From Lineus longissimus (Eukaryota > Nemertea > Pilidiophora > Heteronemertea > Lineidae): a stretch of 64,000 nucleotides of DNA. A program made the position numbers and the translations under genes. The stretch lies in assembly GCF_910592395.1 (NCBI RefSeq), contig NC_088313.1, positions 19,792,437-19,856,436 on the forward strand, in the 5' to 3' direction. This document shows positions 23,641-46,751 of this stretch, in pieces; the first letter of the stretch is position 1; the number at the start of each line of letters is the position of its first letter. The notes beneath the pieces are model-generated. The model was not told where the DNA came from. It searched no databases and saw only the letters and a program-made list of their open reading frames with translations.

Positions 23641-24159
23641 TCTTAAAGTGCCACCAAAATGACGTCAATATCTCTTACATAAGAATATTAATTGGTGTAA
23701 TAGGTATCTATCGATAAAATCAAGATCACTTTCAGGTTGATATTTCTTGAGATGAAAACGAAAGAACATATTAGTGAAGGCACATTAGCAAAACCAAAAT
23801 ATTGATCTTTCAGAAATTAGTTAGGTATCAAACTTTCGTTTATCTGCTCAACGTTTTGAAGTGGTCGTGATCGCGTAATAGACGAACGCCTGCTGACCAA
23901 ATACTCGTAGCACAGTGACATGTGCATATCTTTGCTAATTTTGACTATTTTGCTATACAGCCATGTATATGCAACATAGTTAATTTATTCTAAGATATGC
24001 ATGCATGCATGCCATGGTGACCAATATTGAGGATCACCGATTGTTGATATCTGGGGCATGACCTATCCTCCCATTGCATGCCCCTACATCCTCTATATAA
24101 TGGTACCGGTACTGTTAACATCAGTCAAGGAGACACATATTGATGGATACCATCGGTAT
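23641..24159. other. Intergenic sequence, nothing identified
   Basis: AT-rich sequence with no gene. It interrupts the dispersed family whose left part ends at about 23640 and whose right part resumes at 24863. A short ATGCATGCATGC microsatellite lies at about 23996-24010. Confidence 0.4.
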
Positions 24160-24378
24160 GTGGTCTTGAGAAGCCGGTTCCAATGACCACTCGTACTCTG
24201 GAAAGAAGCTGAGATTGCTCTGGGACTCGCTGGTCCCCACGGGCCCGGCTATAAAACACCGGCACCCCGACATGCTCGTCTTCGATGAGAAGGAAAAGGA
24301 GGTCCTAATCATCGAGATAGCTGTCAGCTCCGACAGACACGTCCTAGCACGTGCGGAGGAGAAACGATCGAAGTACTG
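24160..24378 (+). pseudogene. Relic of a LINE C-terminal restriction-like endonuclease region
   Basis: Open frame on plus reading AIKHRHPDMLVFDEKEKE, then VLIIEIAVSSDRHVLAR, then AEEKRSKY. The pattern (I)KH-x-x-PD, an acidic-basic turn, I(I/V)(D/E)IAV, then E-E-K-x-x-KY is typical of the C-terminal region found in some R2/R4/NeSL-type LINE proteins with a PD-(D/E)XK-like endonuclease. There is no start, no RT and no downstream part: the frame runs straight into satellite 1 array C at about 24378. It is therefore a truncated fragment. The assignment rests on remembered family patterns. Confidence 0.5.
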
Positions 24379-24862
24379 TGGCTGTGACTATCTCATCTCT
24401 CTCATCATGTTGTCAACACGGTGGAGCAGCCAGGACTGATTCGGCCTGGCTGTGACTTCCTCATCTCTCTCACCATGTTGACAGCTTGGCAGAGCAGCCA
24501 AGACTAATTTGGCCTGGCTGTGACTGTCTCATCTCTCTCACCATATTAACAACTAGGCAGTGCGGCGAAGACTGATGCCGCCTGGCTGTGACTGTCTCAA
24601 CTCTCTCACCATATAGACAACTTGGCAGAGCAGCCAAGACTGATTTGGCCTGGCTGTGACTGTCTCTCATCTCTCTCACCATGTAGACAACTTGGCAGAG
24701 CAGCCGAGACTGATTTGGCCTGGCTGTGATTGTCTCATCTCTCTCGCCATATTAACAACTAGGCAGTGCGGCGAAGATTGATGCGGCCTGGCTGTGACTG
24801 TCTCATCACTCTCATCATGTTGTCAACACGGTGGAGCAGCCAGGACTGATTCGGCCTGGTCG
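24375..24862. repeat. Satellite 1, array C
   Basis: Seven monomers of 65-72 bp. Variant order is B-A-C-A-A-C-B', using the same variant types as array B. It begins at the LINE relic and ends where the dispersed repeat resumes (GGACAATGGAACAACCAAC). Confidence 0.85.
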
Positions 24863-25172
24863 GACAATGGAACAACCAACATCTGCCAGCTGGTTATCTG
24901 ATCTCACGATTGGTTGTACCCAATATCTACCTGACAACTCTTTAAATACAACTTGAGTACTACTTGGGACCACAGTTATCTTAGAAGACTGGTGAATCCT
25001 CCCAATGTCCTTTCTCTCATGCAGAACGTGCCACCAAAAATACATCAATATAGCCAGGTCATGACCAGGCTTTGGTCCAGGGTGGCTCACTGAACTTGGG
25101 CAGCCAGGTGTGGGCCAGGTCACATTTTTCCTAAGGGTGGAGACAAGGCCCACCCAGTAGAAACATGGTGCA
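24863..25172. repeat. Dispersed inverted-repeat-rich family, copy 1 (right part)
   Basis: Matches 31100-31402 in order: CCAACATCTGCCAGCTGG, GACAACTCTTTAA, CTTGAGTACTACTTGGGAC, GACTGGTGAATCCTCCCAA, TTTCTCTCATGCAGAACGTG, CATCAATATAGCCAGGTC, and a terminal TTTTTCCTAAGGGTGGAGAC ... CACCC-GTAGAAAC block. Relative to that copy, copy 1 is broken by about 1.2 kb holding unique DNA, the LINE relic and satellite array C. Confidence 0.7.
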
Positions 25173-25589
25173 CTACGTTCGCGTCGGGGGGAGTACACAT
25201 CTAGGTCAGACAGAGTACGCATAGTGAAGGGGCACGGCACATCCAGCAAAGACGCATGGCACATCCAGCAAAGACTTGGTACACTCTCAGGCAACATGGC
25301 GAGCTATGAAGGAGAGGGCACATCCAGGAGATATGGTGCACTACTGTCTCATTGCATTTGCAAGAACGTCTTTAAAAAAAAAACATTTGGAATTCACCAG
25401 TTTGTTTGTATAAGAAATACATATACATGCCATACAGCAAGTCAAGAAAGAAAAATGCGTCATATTTTGTATAACCTACGTGTTTAAGATGCAGGCAGAT
25501 TGTCTTATTTTAATTTTCGGTACCACACCATTGTTTGTTTTACTCAAGTTCAAATGTTGGGTATTTTTCATTTGTGGTAACTTATAATT
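25173..25589. other. Intergenic sequence left of the LINE
   Basis: Contains two adjacent copies of GCACATCCAGCAAAGAC (about 25236-25275), a related CACATCCAGGAGA (near 25320) and a poly-A patch (25374-25384). No gene was found. The LINE 5' junction lies at or near the right edge and could not be fixed exactly. Confidence 0.4.
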
Positions 25590-25592
25590 TTC

Positions 25593-25936
25593 AGGGTTTA
25601 TTCACTGGAGATGACTACCATTGCACCGACAGTGACAATGAAGTAAGGGACTTATCGAGACCCCTAAGCATCGATTTAGATTCACCAACGAATGTGGAAA
25701 GAATTTTGAAGGGTTTTGCGGGTAGCAGGCCGACTACTCCCGACGGGGATGCAGAGCGGCGTGAGGGCACTGCCAAGAGGGGCAATGATAGGGTAGAAAA
25801 AAGCCCAGAAGACCGATCTGTTAAAGATCAAACTACACCGTTGGTCAAAAAGCCCAACTTGGGGGTGCCACCACGCCCGAGGCGTAGCCCGCCAGGGAGG
25901 GGTCGGAATGTGCCTGCAAAACCCTTCAAACATTAA
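25593..25936 (+). CDS. LINE ORF1, C-terminal fragment
   Basis: Open frame in the register upstream of ORF2, ending in TAA at 25934-25936. The product end is acidic then basic: DSDNEVRDLSRPL, SRPTTPDGDAERR, and a Pro/Arg-rich close VPPRPRRSPPGRGRN. This suits the disordered nucleic-acid-binding end of a LINE ORF1 protein. No zinc knuckle or coiled coil remains, because the 5' part is absent. The frame is open back to 25535, but the upstream part looks unrelated, so the true junction is taken near 25590. The stop lies only a few bases before the first possible ORF2 ATGs (25941, 25974). Confidence 0.5.
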
Positions 25937-25973
25937 TTTAATGGATCCTCTCTTTTTTTTCATCTGTATATTA

Positions 25974-28900
25974 ATGGCGGTAACTGTGGTCTCAATGAAT
26001 GTGAACGGGTTATATGAAAAAAGGACGAGTGTTTTAAATAAAATAGTAAGGTTAAAGTGTGATGTGGCATGTATACAGGAAGTGCATGTGGTGCCGGACA
26101 ATTTGGGACCATGGATTAATCGGAACTACGGACTTCATTTCTATAGCAGTAGCCAGGCCCACGCAGGCGCGGCCATCATTACCAGAACTGCTGTAGAAAG
26201 GGAGTTTGTAGTTCCAGGGGGGTTAGAGGGGAGAATATGCCATGTGCGCCTGGAGTCCGGCACGCATGTTCTCTCTGTATACATGCCCACACAGAATCCA
26301 ATTAAAAACCACGATAAAGCTATAATCTTCTGTCAAAAGCTAAAAGAGTATGTGAGGAAATTTAGGGGGGAACAGTGGATTTTAGGGGGGGACTTTAATT
26401 TTGCTTCGGGAAGGAACGATAGAGGGACGGGGACTTTGTTACCAGGGGACATCTTGTATAAAAAGCTTTGGCAGGAGATTATAGATTTATTAAATATTAA
26501 AGATGCATTTAGGGATTTAAATCCCACGGTAGATAGTTTCACTTTTTATAGAGGCCAAACTAGGTCCAGAATTGACCGTATTTATACGAATTTAAAGGTA
26601 GGTAAGGTAGATCATGTCCCACTGGTTTTTACAGACCATTACGGTGTGTTGGGTGCGGTAGAAAGTACAGGGAAGAAGAAAATGGGAAAGGGATTTTGGA
26701 AAATTAATAATAGCCTATTAGGGGAAGAGGGGACAGTAAGGGAGGTAACACAGTTTTGGAAGGGTTGGCAAAAAAGGAAGGGAAATTTTGGGTGTCCAAT
26801 AGAGTGGTGGGAGAAGGGGAAACAAAAGTTACAGGGGATCTTCAAAAGGAATGGTAAGAGGGTGAACAGGGAGAGAGGGGAAGGTATTTTAGCTTTGGAG
26901 AGGGAGTTGGACTTTTTGGGGAAGGAGAGGGACAGAGGGGTGGACATTACAAGGCGGTGGGGGGAAGTAAGAGGGGAATTGAGCAAATTGGAAATGGCAG
27001 ATTTGGAGGGGGCAAAAGTGAGGGCGGGGGCAAAATTCATAGAGGAGAGGGAAGCACCGACCACTGATTTTTTCAAGGTAGAAGTGAGGACAAAGACAGT
27101 TATTGATCAGTTAAAGGATGAAAATGGAAAGGTTTTAGAAGAACAAGATGAAATTTTAAAAGAGGTACAAAGGTTTTACGAGAATTTATATAGGAAAGGT
27201 GATACGGTAAAGGTGGCTAGGGACAGGTTCGCATCAAAAATCCATAAGAAACTAACTGGGGAACAACAAAATAAATTGGAGGGTTTGTTATCTACAGGGG
27301 AGGTTTTGAGGGAATTAAAAAATATGAAGGCGGGAAAATCACCGGGGATTGATGGGTTAGGAAAAGAGTTTTATTTGTATTACTGGGAGCTATTGGGGGA
27401 CGATTTGGTAGAGACTATAAATAATGTATTTTTACGGGAAAAACTGGGGGGAACGATGAAAACGGCAGTGATATCTATTTTGTTCAAAAAAGGGGATCCG
27501 AGGGATATTAAAAATTATAGACCTGTAAGTTTGCTAACGGTAGATTATAAGATTATCACCAAAGTTTTAAAGTCGAGACTGTCGGGGGTCATGGGCGACC
27601 TAGTGCACCCTGATCAGGCATGCGGAGTCCCCAAAAGATCAATCAATGATCAACTGTTCAATATTCAAACCGTCATCGAACATGCGGCGGACTCCGGGGG
27701 TGCACTGGTGGCCGTTGACCTCCGAAAAGCCTTCGATTTAGTATCTCATGAATGGCTATTTCAATGTTTAGAGACCATGAGGTTTGGCCGAAATTTTATG
27801 AGATGGATGAGGGTGCTGTATGATGCGCCGGAGAGTAGGGTGCTGGTGAATGGATTCCTGTCAGGGACATTCAGGGTGGGCAGATCAGTTAGACAGGGCT
27901 GCAGTCTGTCCCCGCTGCTGTTTGTACTCTGCCAGGAGCCGCTCGCCTGCGCCGTGCGCTCCGACGAACGGGTGCGGGGCATTAAGCTGCCTAACGTAAA
28001 ACAAGAGGTTAAAAACATTGCCTTTGCGGATGATGCCACGCACCCGATTGCAGCACCCTGTATACGAGCTCTATTCTCCATATACAATGATTTCGGCCAA
28101 GCCTCGGGGTCTGATATAAATATATCAAAGACAGAAATATTATTGTTAGGCGGTTTTTCGCACCAAAACATCCCTATAGAGTACAGGAAATATATAGTGA
28201 AAATTTCAAACATTTTGGGGATACCCTGGAACAAGGCAGGGCCTTGTGGGAAGACATATTGGAAGAAAATCATGGAAAAAGTGGGGAAAACAATAAAGTT
28301 ATGGGAAAATAGACACCTGTCCTTTATAGGGAAAGTTTTGGTGATAAAAACCGTCCTCGTTTCTAAATTATGGTACGGAGCGAGAATTATGAAATTGCCA
28401 ATGAAATATTGTACCGGGTTTGTGAAATTATTGTTTAAATTTTTATGGTCAAACAAAATGGAATTGATTAAAAGAAGCACTATGGTGCAGGCAATTGAAG
28501 ATGGAGGGGTAGGGATGCCGCATGTAGCCAGTAAATGTCGGGCCCTGTTCATGGAAAGGTTAAAAAGACTCTACCACGTACAAGACGAGGGGGTCACACA
28601 GCCATGGATAGGGTACGGCATTTACAAAGCGGGCATAACACTGCGGCATCACTGCCCCGAAATTGCCAAAAATACTTATATGCACAGAGTTATTGGTAAA
28701 CACGGTGTGTGGGAAGAGGTTTTATACCAGTGTAAAGCGGCAAAGTTGGGTATGGGTAGGTCACAATGGGTTAAAATCACAGCTGCTGCTTTATATGAGA
28801 AAATTATGAAAAATGGGGTTCAAATCCCACATACCGTGTGTACCAAAATGTATAATATCAACTGGAAAAAGATATGGAAAAACATATGGCACAACAAAAT

Positions 28901-29291
28901 TTTATATAATAATGAGAAAGAACTATTTTATAAATTTGTACACAGAGCATTACCTGTAAAATCCTTGTTTAAATATTTGCCAAATATCCAGAAGAACTGT
29001 GCGAGGTGTAAAATGCAGACGGAATCCATGAAACATGCTTTTTATGATTGCGCTACGATACAGCCTGTTTTGAACTCGTTGTCAAATTTGTCAAGAATAC
29101 AAGGATGGCCAGCGCCAACCTGGGAAAATATCACATGTCCGGTTTTTGCAAATAGCAAAGGGGTAGATAAAATAGTGGGGGTTTTGGGGATTTATATTCA
29201 CACGATTTGGACAGGGAGAGCCAGTCTTTGGCAGGGGAAAAATCGAGATGAGCAAAACGAATTCGACAACAGAGTTCAAAACAGACTGTAA
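25974..29291 (+). CDS. LINE ORF2: APE-type endonuclease / reverse transcriptase
   Basis: A continuous frame; from the ATG at 25974 (start of MAVTVVSMNVNGL) it gives 1,105 residues. The frame is open further up to 25908, and ATG 25941 is an alternative start. The N-terminal third (to about 26660) is an exonuclease-endonuclease-phosphatase fold: SMNVNGL, CIQEVH, LGGDFNFASG, SRIDRIY and the catalytic TDHYGV. The centre (about 27300-28100) is a reverse transcriptase: KSPGIDGLGKEFY, NYRPVSLLTVDYK, AVDLRKAFDLV, RQGCSLSPLLF and the active-site box FADD (28023-28034). The C terminus has a zinc-type C-x2-C-x8-H-x4-C (from 28998). All catalytic positions look intact and there is no stop or frameshift, pointing to a recent insertion. 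The enzyme nicks target DNA and primes cDNA synthesis from its own RNA. Confidence 0.88.
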   Translation: MAVTVVSMNVNGLYEKRTSVLNKIVRLKCDVACIQEVHVVPDNLGPWINRNYGLHFYSSSQAHAGAAIITRTAVEREFVVPGGLEGRICHVRLESGTHVLSVYMPTQNPIKNHDKAIIFCQKLKEYVRKFRGEQWILGGDFNFASGRNDRGTGTLLPGDILYKKLWQEIIDLLNIKDAFRDLNPTVDSFTFYRGQTRSRIDRIYTNLKVGKVDHVPLVFTDHYGVLGAVESTGKKKMGKGFWKINNSLLGEEGTVREVTQFWKGWQKRKGNFGCPIEWWEKGKQKLQGIFKRNGKRVNRERGEGILALERELDFLGKERDRGVDITRRWGEVRGELSKLEMADLEGAKVRAGAKFIEEREAPTTDFFKVEVRTKTVIDQLKDENGKVLEEQDEILKEVQRFYENLYRKGDTVKVARDRFASKIHKKLTGEQQNKLEGLLSTGEVLRELKNMKAGKSPGIDGLGKEFYLYYWELLGDDLVETINNVFLREKLGGTMKTAVISILFKKGDPRDIKNYRPVSLLTVDYKIITKVLKSRLSGVMGDLVHPDQACGVPKRSINDQLFNIQTVIEHAADSGGALVAVDLRKAFDLVSHEWLFQCLETMRFGRNFMRWMRVLYDAPESRVLVNGFLSGTFRVGRSVRQGCSLSPLLFVLCQEPLACAVRSDERVRGIKLPNVKQEVKNIAFADDATHPIAAPCIRALFSIYNDFGQASGSDINISKTEILLLGGFSHQNIPIEYRKYIVKISNILGIPWNKAGPCGKTYWKKIMEKVGKTIKLWENRHLSFIGKVLVIKTVLVSKLWYGARIMKLPMKYCTGFVKLLFKFLWSNKMELIKRSTMVQAIEDGGVGMPHVASKCRALFMERLKRLYHVQDEGVTQPWIGYGIYKAGITLRHHCPEIAKNTYMHRVIGKHGVWEEVLYQCKAAKLGMGRSQWVKITAAALYEKIMKNGVQIPHTVCTKMYNINWKKIWKNIWHNKILYNNEKELFYKFVHRALPVKSLFKYLPNIQKNCARCKMQTESMKHAFYDCATIQPVLNSLSNLSRIQGWPAPTWENITCPVFANSKGVDKIVGVLGIYIHTIWTGRASLWQGKNRDEQNEFDNRVQNRL

Positions 29292-29337
29292 GGGGATTCC
29301 CCACAATGTGGGAATGGTATACGATTTTAAAAATTCA

Positions 29338-29418
29338 CGTCGTTAGCGTATCGGCTTGCTAGCCTGTCGGGAACGTGCATGATTCGGACGCGGGAGGTCC
29401 CGGGTTCGAACCTGCCAT
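29338..29418 (+). other. tRNA-like segment in the LINE 3' region
   Basis: An A-box-like TTAGCGTATCGG (29343-29354) is followed about 48 bases on by a perfect B box GGGTTCGAACC (29402-29412). The preceding CATGATTC ... GAGGTCCCGGG resembles the anticodon-to-T-arm part of a tRNA-Pro. The T stem does not pair well (the 3' side reads CTGCC) and about seven bases are missing from the anticodon arm. It is therefore a tRNA-derived element and not a working gene. It starts about 46 bases after the ORF2 stop, itself followed by a small hairpin (29296-29313). Confidence 0.5.
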
Positions 29419-29614
29419 ATTCCACTGTTCAATTTCCTTCAAAAATATATTTTTTTCCCTCTTGTTTTCTTTTTCCTTCATTCTTTTTGCATTTTACATC
29501 TTGCATAGTTAGTTGTAAATATTGTAAATATATGTATATAGGGTATTAATTGAACGCACGCACAGAAATGTGAAGTTTAAAACATAGTATAAAATTTTTT
29601 GGCGACTTAGATTA

Positions 29615-29678
29615 GCCCAGTTCCCAAGCAGGGGTCAGAATGAGACCAGATGGATGGTCTCGACCCCTTGCACTGGGC
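29615..29678 (+). other. Strong imperfect hairpin in the LINE 3' region
   Basis: The arms pair as GCCCAG(T) / (A)CTGGGC, GGGGTC / GACCCC and GAGACCA / TGGTCTC around a six-base loop, with small internal mismatches. The spacing is symmetric. Such structures near LINE 3' ends can serve as RT recognition sites in families that require them; that role is inferred. Confidence 0.55.
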
Positions 29679-30115
29679 GCACATATGTATATACTTGCCA
29701 TTGAGCACTATAGGCACATTGTTTTAAACATGAGTTATGAATTATGTTATTAATTTATGTTTTAAACCTTTATGTTTTATGTTATTATGTTATTATTTTA
29801 TGTTAGTATGCCTTCAATTTACACTGGCACGTTTTATCCACATTGATTTAATCAGATAATTAAATGTTCCGTTTCTATTGGTGCTACAACAAAAATAATA
29901 AAATGTTAAATATCAAAATGCAATAAGTGGTGCCAATAGTTTTGAATATTCCGTACACGTATATACTTGGTGCTCACATGTTAATTAATTATTCCATTGG
30001 TGCTAAAACAAAAAAAGGAAACAGTTAAGATTATAAAGTGAAAATTAGTTTCAATGGACATTATTTGGAAGGCGTATATGTATGTATGTTTTGTAAATAC
30101 TAAGTCTGGGTTCAC
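29679..30115. other. AT-rich part of the LINE 3' region
   Basis: Contains a TTATGTTA-type simple repeat (about 29735-29810) and two similar blocks (ATTGGTGCTA-AACAAAAA at about 29877 and 29997). No coding frame is present. Confidence 0.4.
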
Positions 30116-30352
30116 AGAGAGCGTAAGGGGAGTACTGTGAGGACGGCAACGGGCCGTTTCGGTGCCGGGGTCGGCGACACAAAGTATGACGTCGGTCTGG
30201 GCATCGGGACGGTTCGGGGGCGGCTTCGCAGTAGTCCCCCAATTCCATATGGAGTACTGTGGGATCGACGGGGCCGTCGCGACGCCGAGTGCTGTCTCGC
30301 CAATAGGGCTTTCAGCACGGGCGTCGGGACGGCACCGGACGGGCTCACAGTA
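30116..30352. other. GC-rich island in the LINE 3' region
   Basis: About 240 bp of strikingly CpG- and G-rich DNA between AT-rich stretches. Two frames stay open through it, but no protein family is recognised. GGAGTACTGTG occurs twice (30129, 30251), and the ends carry TCACAGAG and CTCACAG, so a short inserted element is possible. Sequence-biased non-coding DNA is the safest call. Confidence 0.45.
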
Positions 30353-30619
30353 AAATAATGAAAAATTTTAAACAAATAGATACATCTTTTGTAAAACCCC
30401 TGTATACAGTAATTGTAAATGAATAATTGTATATGCCCGTTTGGATACGTGAAATAAAAGATACCCACTGCGGGTTTATGCTGCAAAAAAAAATGCACCC
30501 TGGTGGAAGTCTCCGGAGAAACTCGACCCCCAGTCAGAGTACTGGTGTCAGAAAAAGATCTGGCGTACCATGAAAAACTCTGACTGGGGACCATCGCCTT
30601 TTGGCCAGCCCTGTGTGTG

Positions 30620-31402
30620 ACCAGGCATGCCATCCCAAAACCCAAGCAAAATCATGAAGACCGTCGCAATTTTTCGTCCGTCTTCTGTCATGGTGCAGGC
30701 AACTGCAATTGCGATTGGTGAAATCCCAATATCTTTCTGTCGTCGAAACAATCAACCTCTGCCAGCTGCTTATCTATTCAGATTGTGAAGGCCTTGACAC
30801 AACCTAAAAACTCTGAAACAACTACCCTCTGCCAGCTGGTTATCTGGTCAGGTTGGGAAGACCTTGACACAAGCTAAAAATTACACCAAGGTTACCACTG
30901 ATAAACTTTGGAGACGACAGAACAACCTACGTAACAACCAACCTCTTCCAGCTGGTTATCTGGTCAGGTTGGGAAGACATTGACACAACCTTCAAGGGGT
31001 CATTTAGCTGTACACCACAACATACACTTGCGTTCTGCTGAGTGATACAAGACAACTGATTTGGTTGTACCGTGGTAATCATCTCACAATGACGAACAAT
31101 GGAAAATTGGAACAACCAACATCTGCCAGCTGGTTATCTGATCTCACGAGACTGGTTGTACCCAATATCTACCTGACAACTCTTTAAGTACAACTTGAGT
31201 ACTACTTGGGACTATAGTCATCTTAGAAGACTGGTGAATCCTCCCAAAGTCCTTTCTCTCATGCAGAACGTGCACAAAAAATACATCAATATAGCCAGGT
31301 CAGAACCAGGCTTGGCCCAGGGTGGCTCACTGACCTTGGGCAGCCAGGTGTGGGACAGGTCACATTTTTCCTAGGGTGGAGACAAGGCCCACCCTGTAGA
31401 AA
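30620..31402. repeat. Dispersed inverted-repeat-rich family, copy 2
   Basis: The most complete copy, from CCATCCCAAAACCCAAGCAA to the terminal CACCCTGTAGAAAC block. It contains four cores of the CTGCCAGCTGGTTATCTG type, each flanked by CCAACCT and AGGTTGG, and the linker CAACTGATTTGGTTGTACCG, which also occurs next to satellite array B (about 18508). No coding capacity was found. Confidence 0.75.
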
Positions 31403-31840
31403 CTGCCAGCTGGTTATCTGGTCAGGTTGGGAGCTTACACCAAGGTTACCACTAATAAACTTTGGAGACGACAGGACAGCCTACGTAACAATCAACCTCT
31501 TCCAGCTGGTTATCTGGTCAGGAAGACATTGGCACAACCTTCAAAGGGTCATTTAGCTGCACAAGACAACATTACACTTGCGTTCTACATACATTACATA
31601 GGTGATACAACTACAAGACAACTGCTTTGGTTGTATCATGGTAATCATCTCACAAGGACGGACAATGGAACAACCAACCTCTGCCAGCTGGTTATCTTGT
31701 CAGGTTTGAAGACACACTTTACACAACCAAAAAAACCCAAGTTTTTCTGGCAAGTTAACACTATTAGCCTTATGGAGGACAGACGAACAACCACCCTCTG
31801 CCTGCTGGTTATATATATATATATACATATATACATATAG
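31403..31840. repeat. Dispersed family, partial tandem copy with TA microsatellite
   Basis: Directly continues copy 2 with further cores at about 31405, 31500 and 31680 and a decayed one at 31797. It repeats the CTTTGGAGACGACAGGACAG and AAGACAACATTACACTTGCG blocks. It ends in an alternating TA/CATATA microsatellite (31811-31840). Confidence 0.7.
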
Positions 31841-32329
31841 GGGAATTCCGTTATTTTGAGGATACCCGGAAATAAATGTGGCATATGACGTCACTGGCGC
31901 GCACTGAGCAGGCGTGGTGAGAAGGGACAAAATGGCCGAGTCTTGGCTGAAACTTCTTAGTTCCTGAAAAAATCTTCGTAAAAAACTGCTGCAGTGCGCC
32001 GATTCATACGAACCAATGATGGTTTAAGTGTACAAAGACGTTGAGAACTGTTGTACCATCTTCACAGTATAGTTTATTTATTATCCATTCAGTTGAAAAG
32101 CGAAGAAATTCCTCTTGAAAGTTGGGTTTGCTTGGCTGAGTTTTGTTGTTGAGGACAGCTCTGCCTGTGCTGTCCTGTACACATGAGACCAGAAGCAGTG
32201 TGTACATACATGTGCATGTGTTTTCCGTACATTTAACATTGGCATGCCTGCCATTGTGAAGTGACTTGAGTTGGACTAGGAGACGAGTTGTACATTTCTG
32301 TCACCAGCTAGGCTGAGTGTCTGAAGGAG
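31841..32329. promoter_or_regulatory. Upstream region of the SLK-like gene
   Basis: Non-repetitive sequence between the repeat island and the TATA box. It includes a perfect CRE-type TGACGTCA at 31886-31893 and the GC-richer stretch GGCGCGCACTGAGCAGGCG. Regulatory meaning is inferred from position only. Confidence 0.35.
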
Positions 32330-32337
32330 TATAAAAG
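32330..32337 (+). promoter_or_regulatory. TATA box of the SLK-like gene
   Basis: TATAAAAG, a canonical TATA box, lies 86 bases before the start codon. A start site near 32360 would give a leader of about 55 bases with no upstream ATG. Good spacing and match, but unproven. Confidence 0.55.
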
Positions 32338-32379
32338 GTGTTCCTACGTGGAGACGGATTGTTTACGTTTTGGATTTGA

Positions 32380-46751
<14,372 letters not shown>

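Larger units (their letters stand above)
25590..30493 (+). mobile_element. 5'-truncated Tx1/L1-like non-LTR retrotransposon
   Basis: In order: the end of ORF1 (to 25936), an intact ORF2 (25974-29291), then about 1.2 kb of 3' region. The 3' region has a tRNA-like segment (29338-29418), a strong hairpin (29615-29678), a GC-rich island (30116-30352), AATAAA at 30453-30458 and nine A at 30485-30493. The AATAAA plus A tract defines the probable 3' end. Both sides are copies of the dispersed repeat family (to 25172; from 30620), so the LINE probably landed inside that repeat landscape. The APE-type endonuclease plus an L1/Tx1-style RT (DQACGVPKRSI, FADD) place it near the Tx1 clade. Target-site duplications were not identified. 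Confidence 0.75.

Noticed and set aside
27761-28552. A 263-codon minus-strand frame
   Set aside because: It is the antisense shadow of the LINE reverse transcriptase, whose plus frame has clear catalytic motifs.
29338-29418. A functional tRNA-Pro gene
   Set aside because: The T stem does not pair, the anticodon arm is shortened and no acceptor stem forms; called a tRNA-like segment instead.
30137-30358. Overlapping frames in the GC-rich island
   Set aside because: Open only because of GC bias; no start context, family or conserved pattern.
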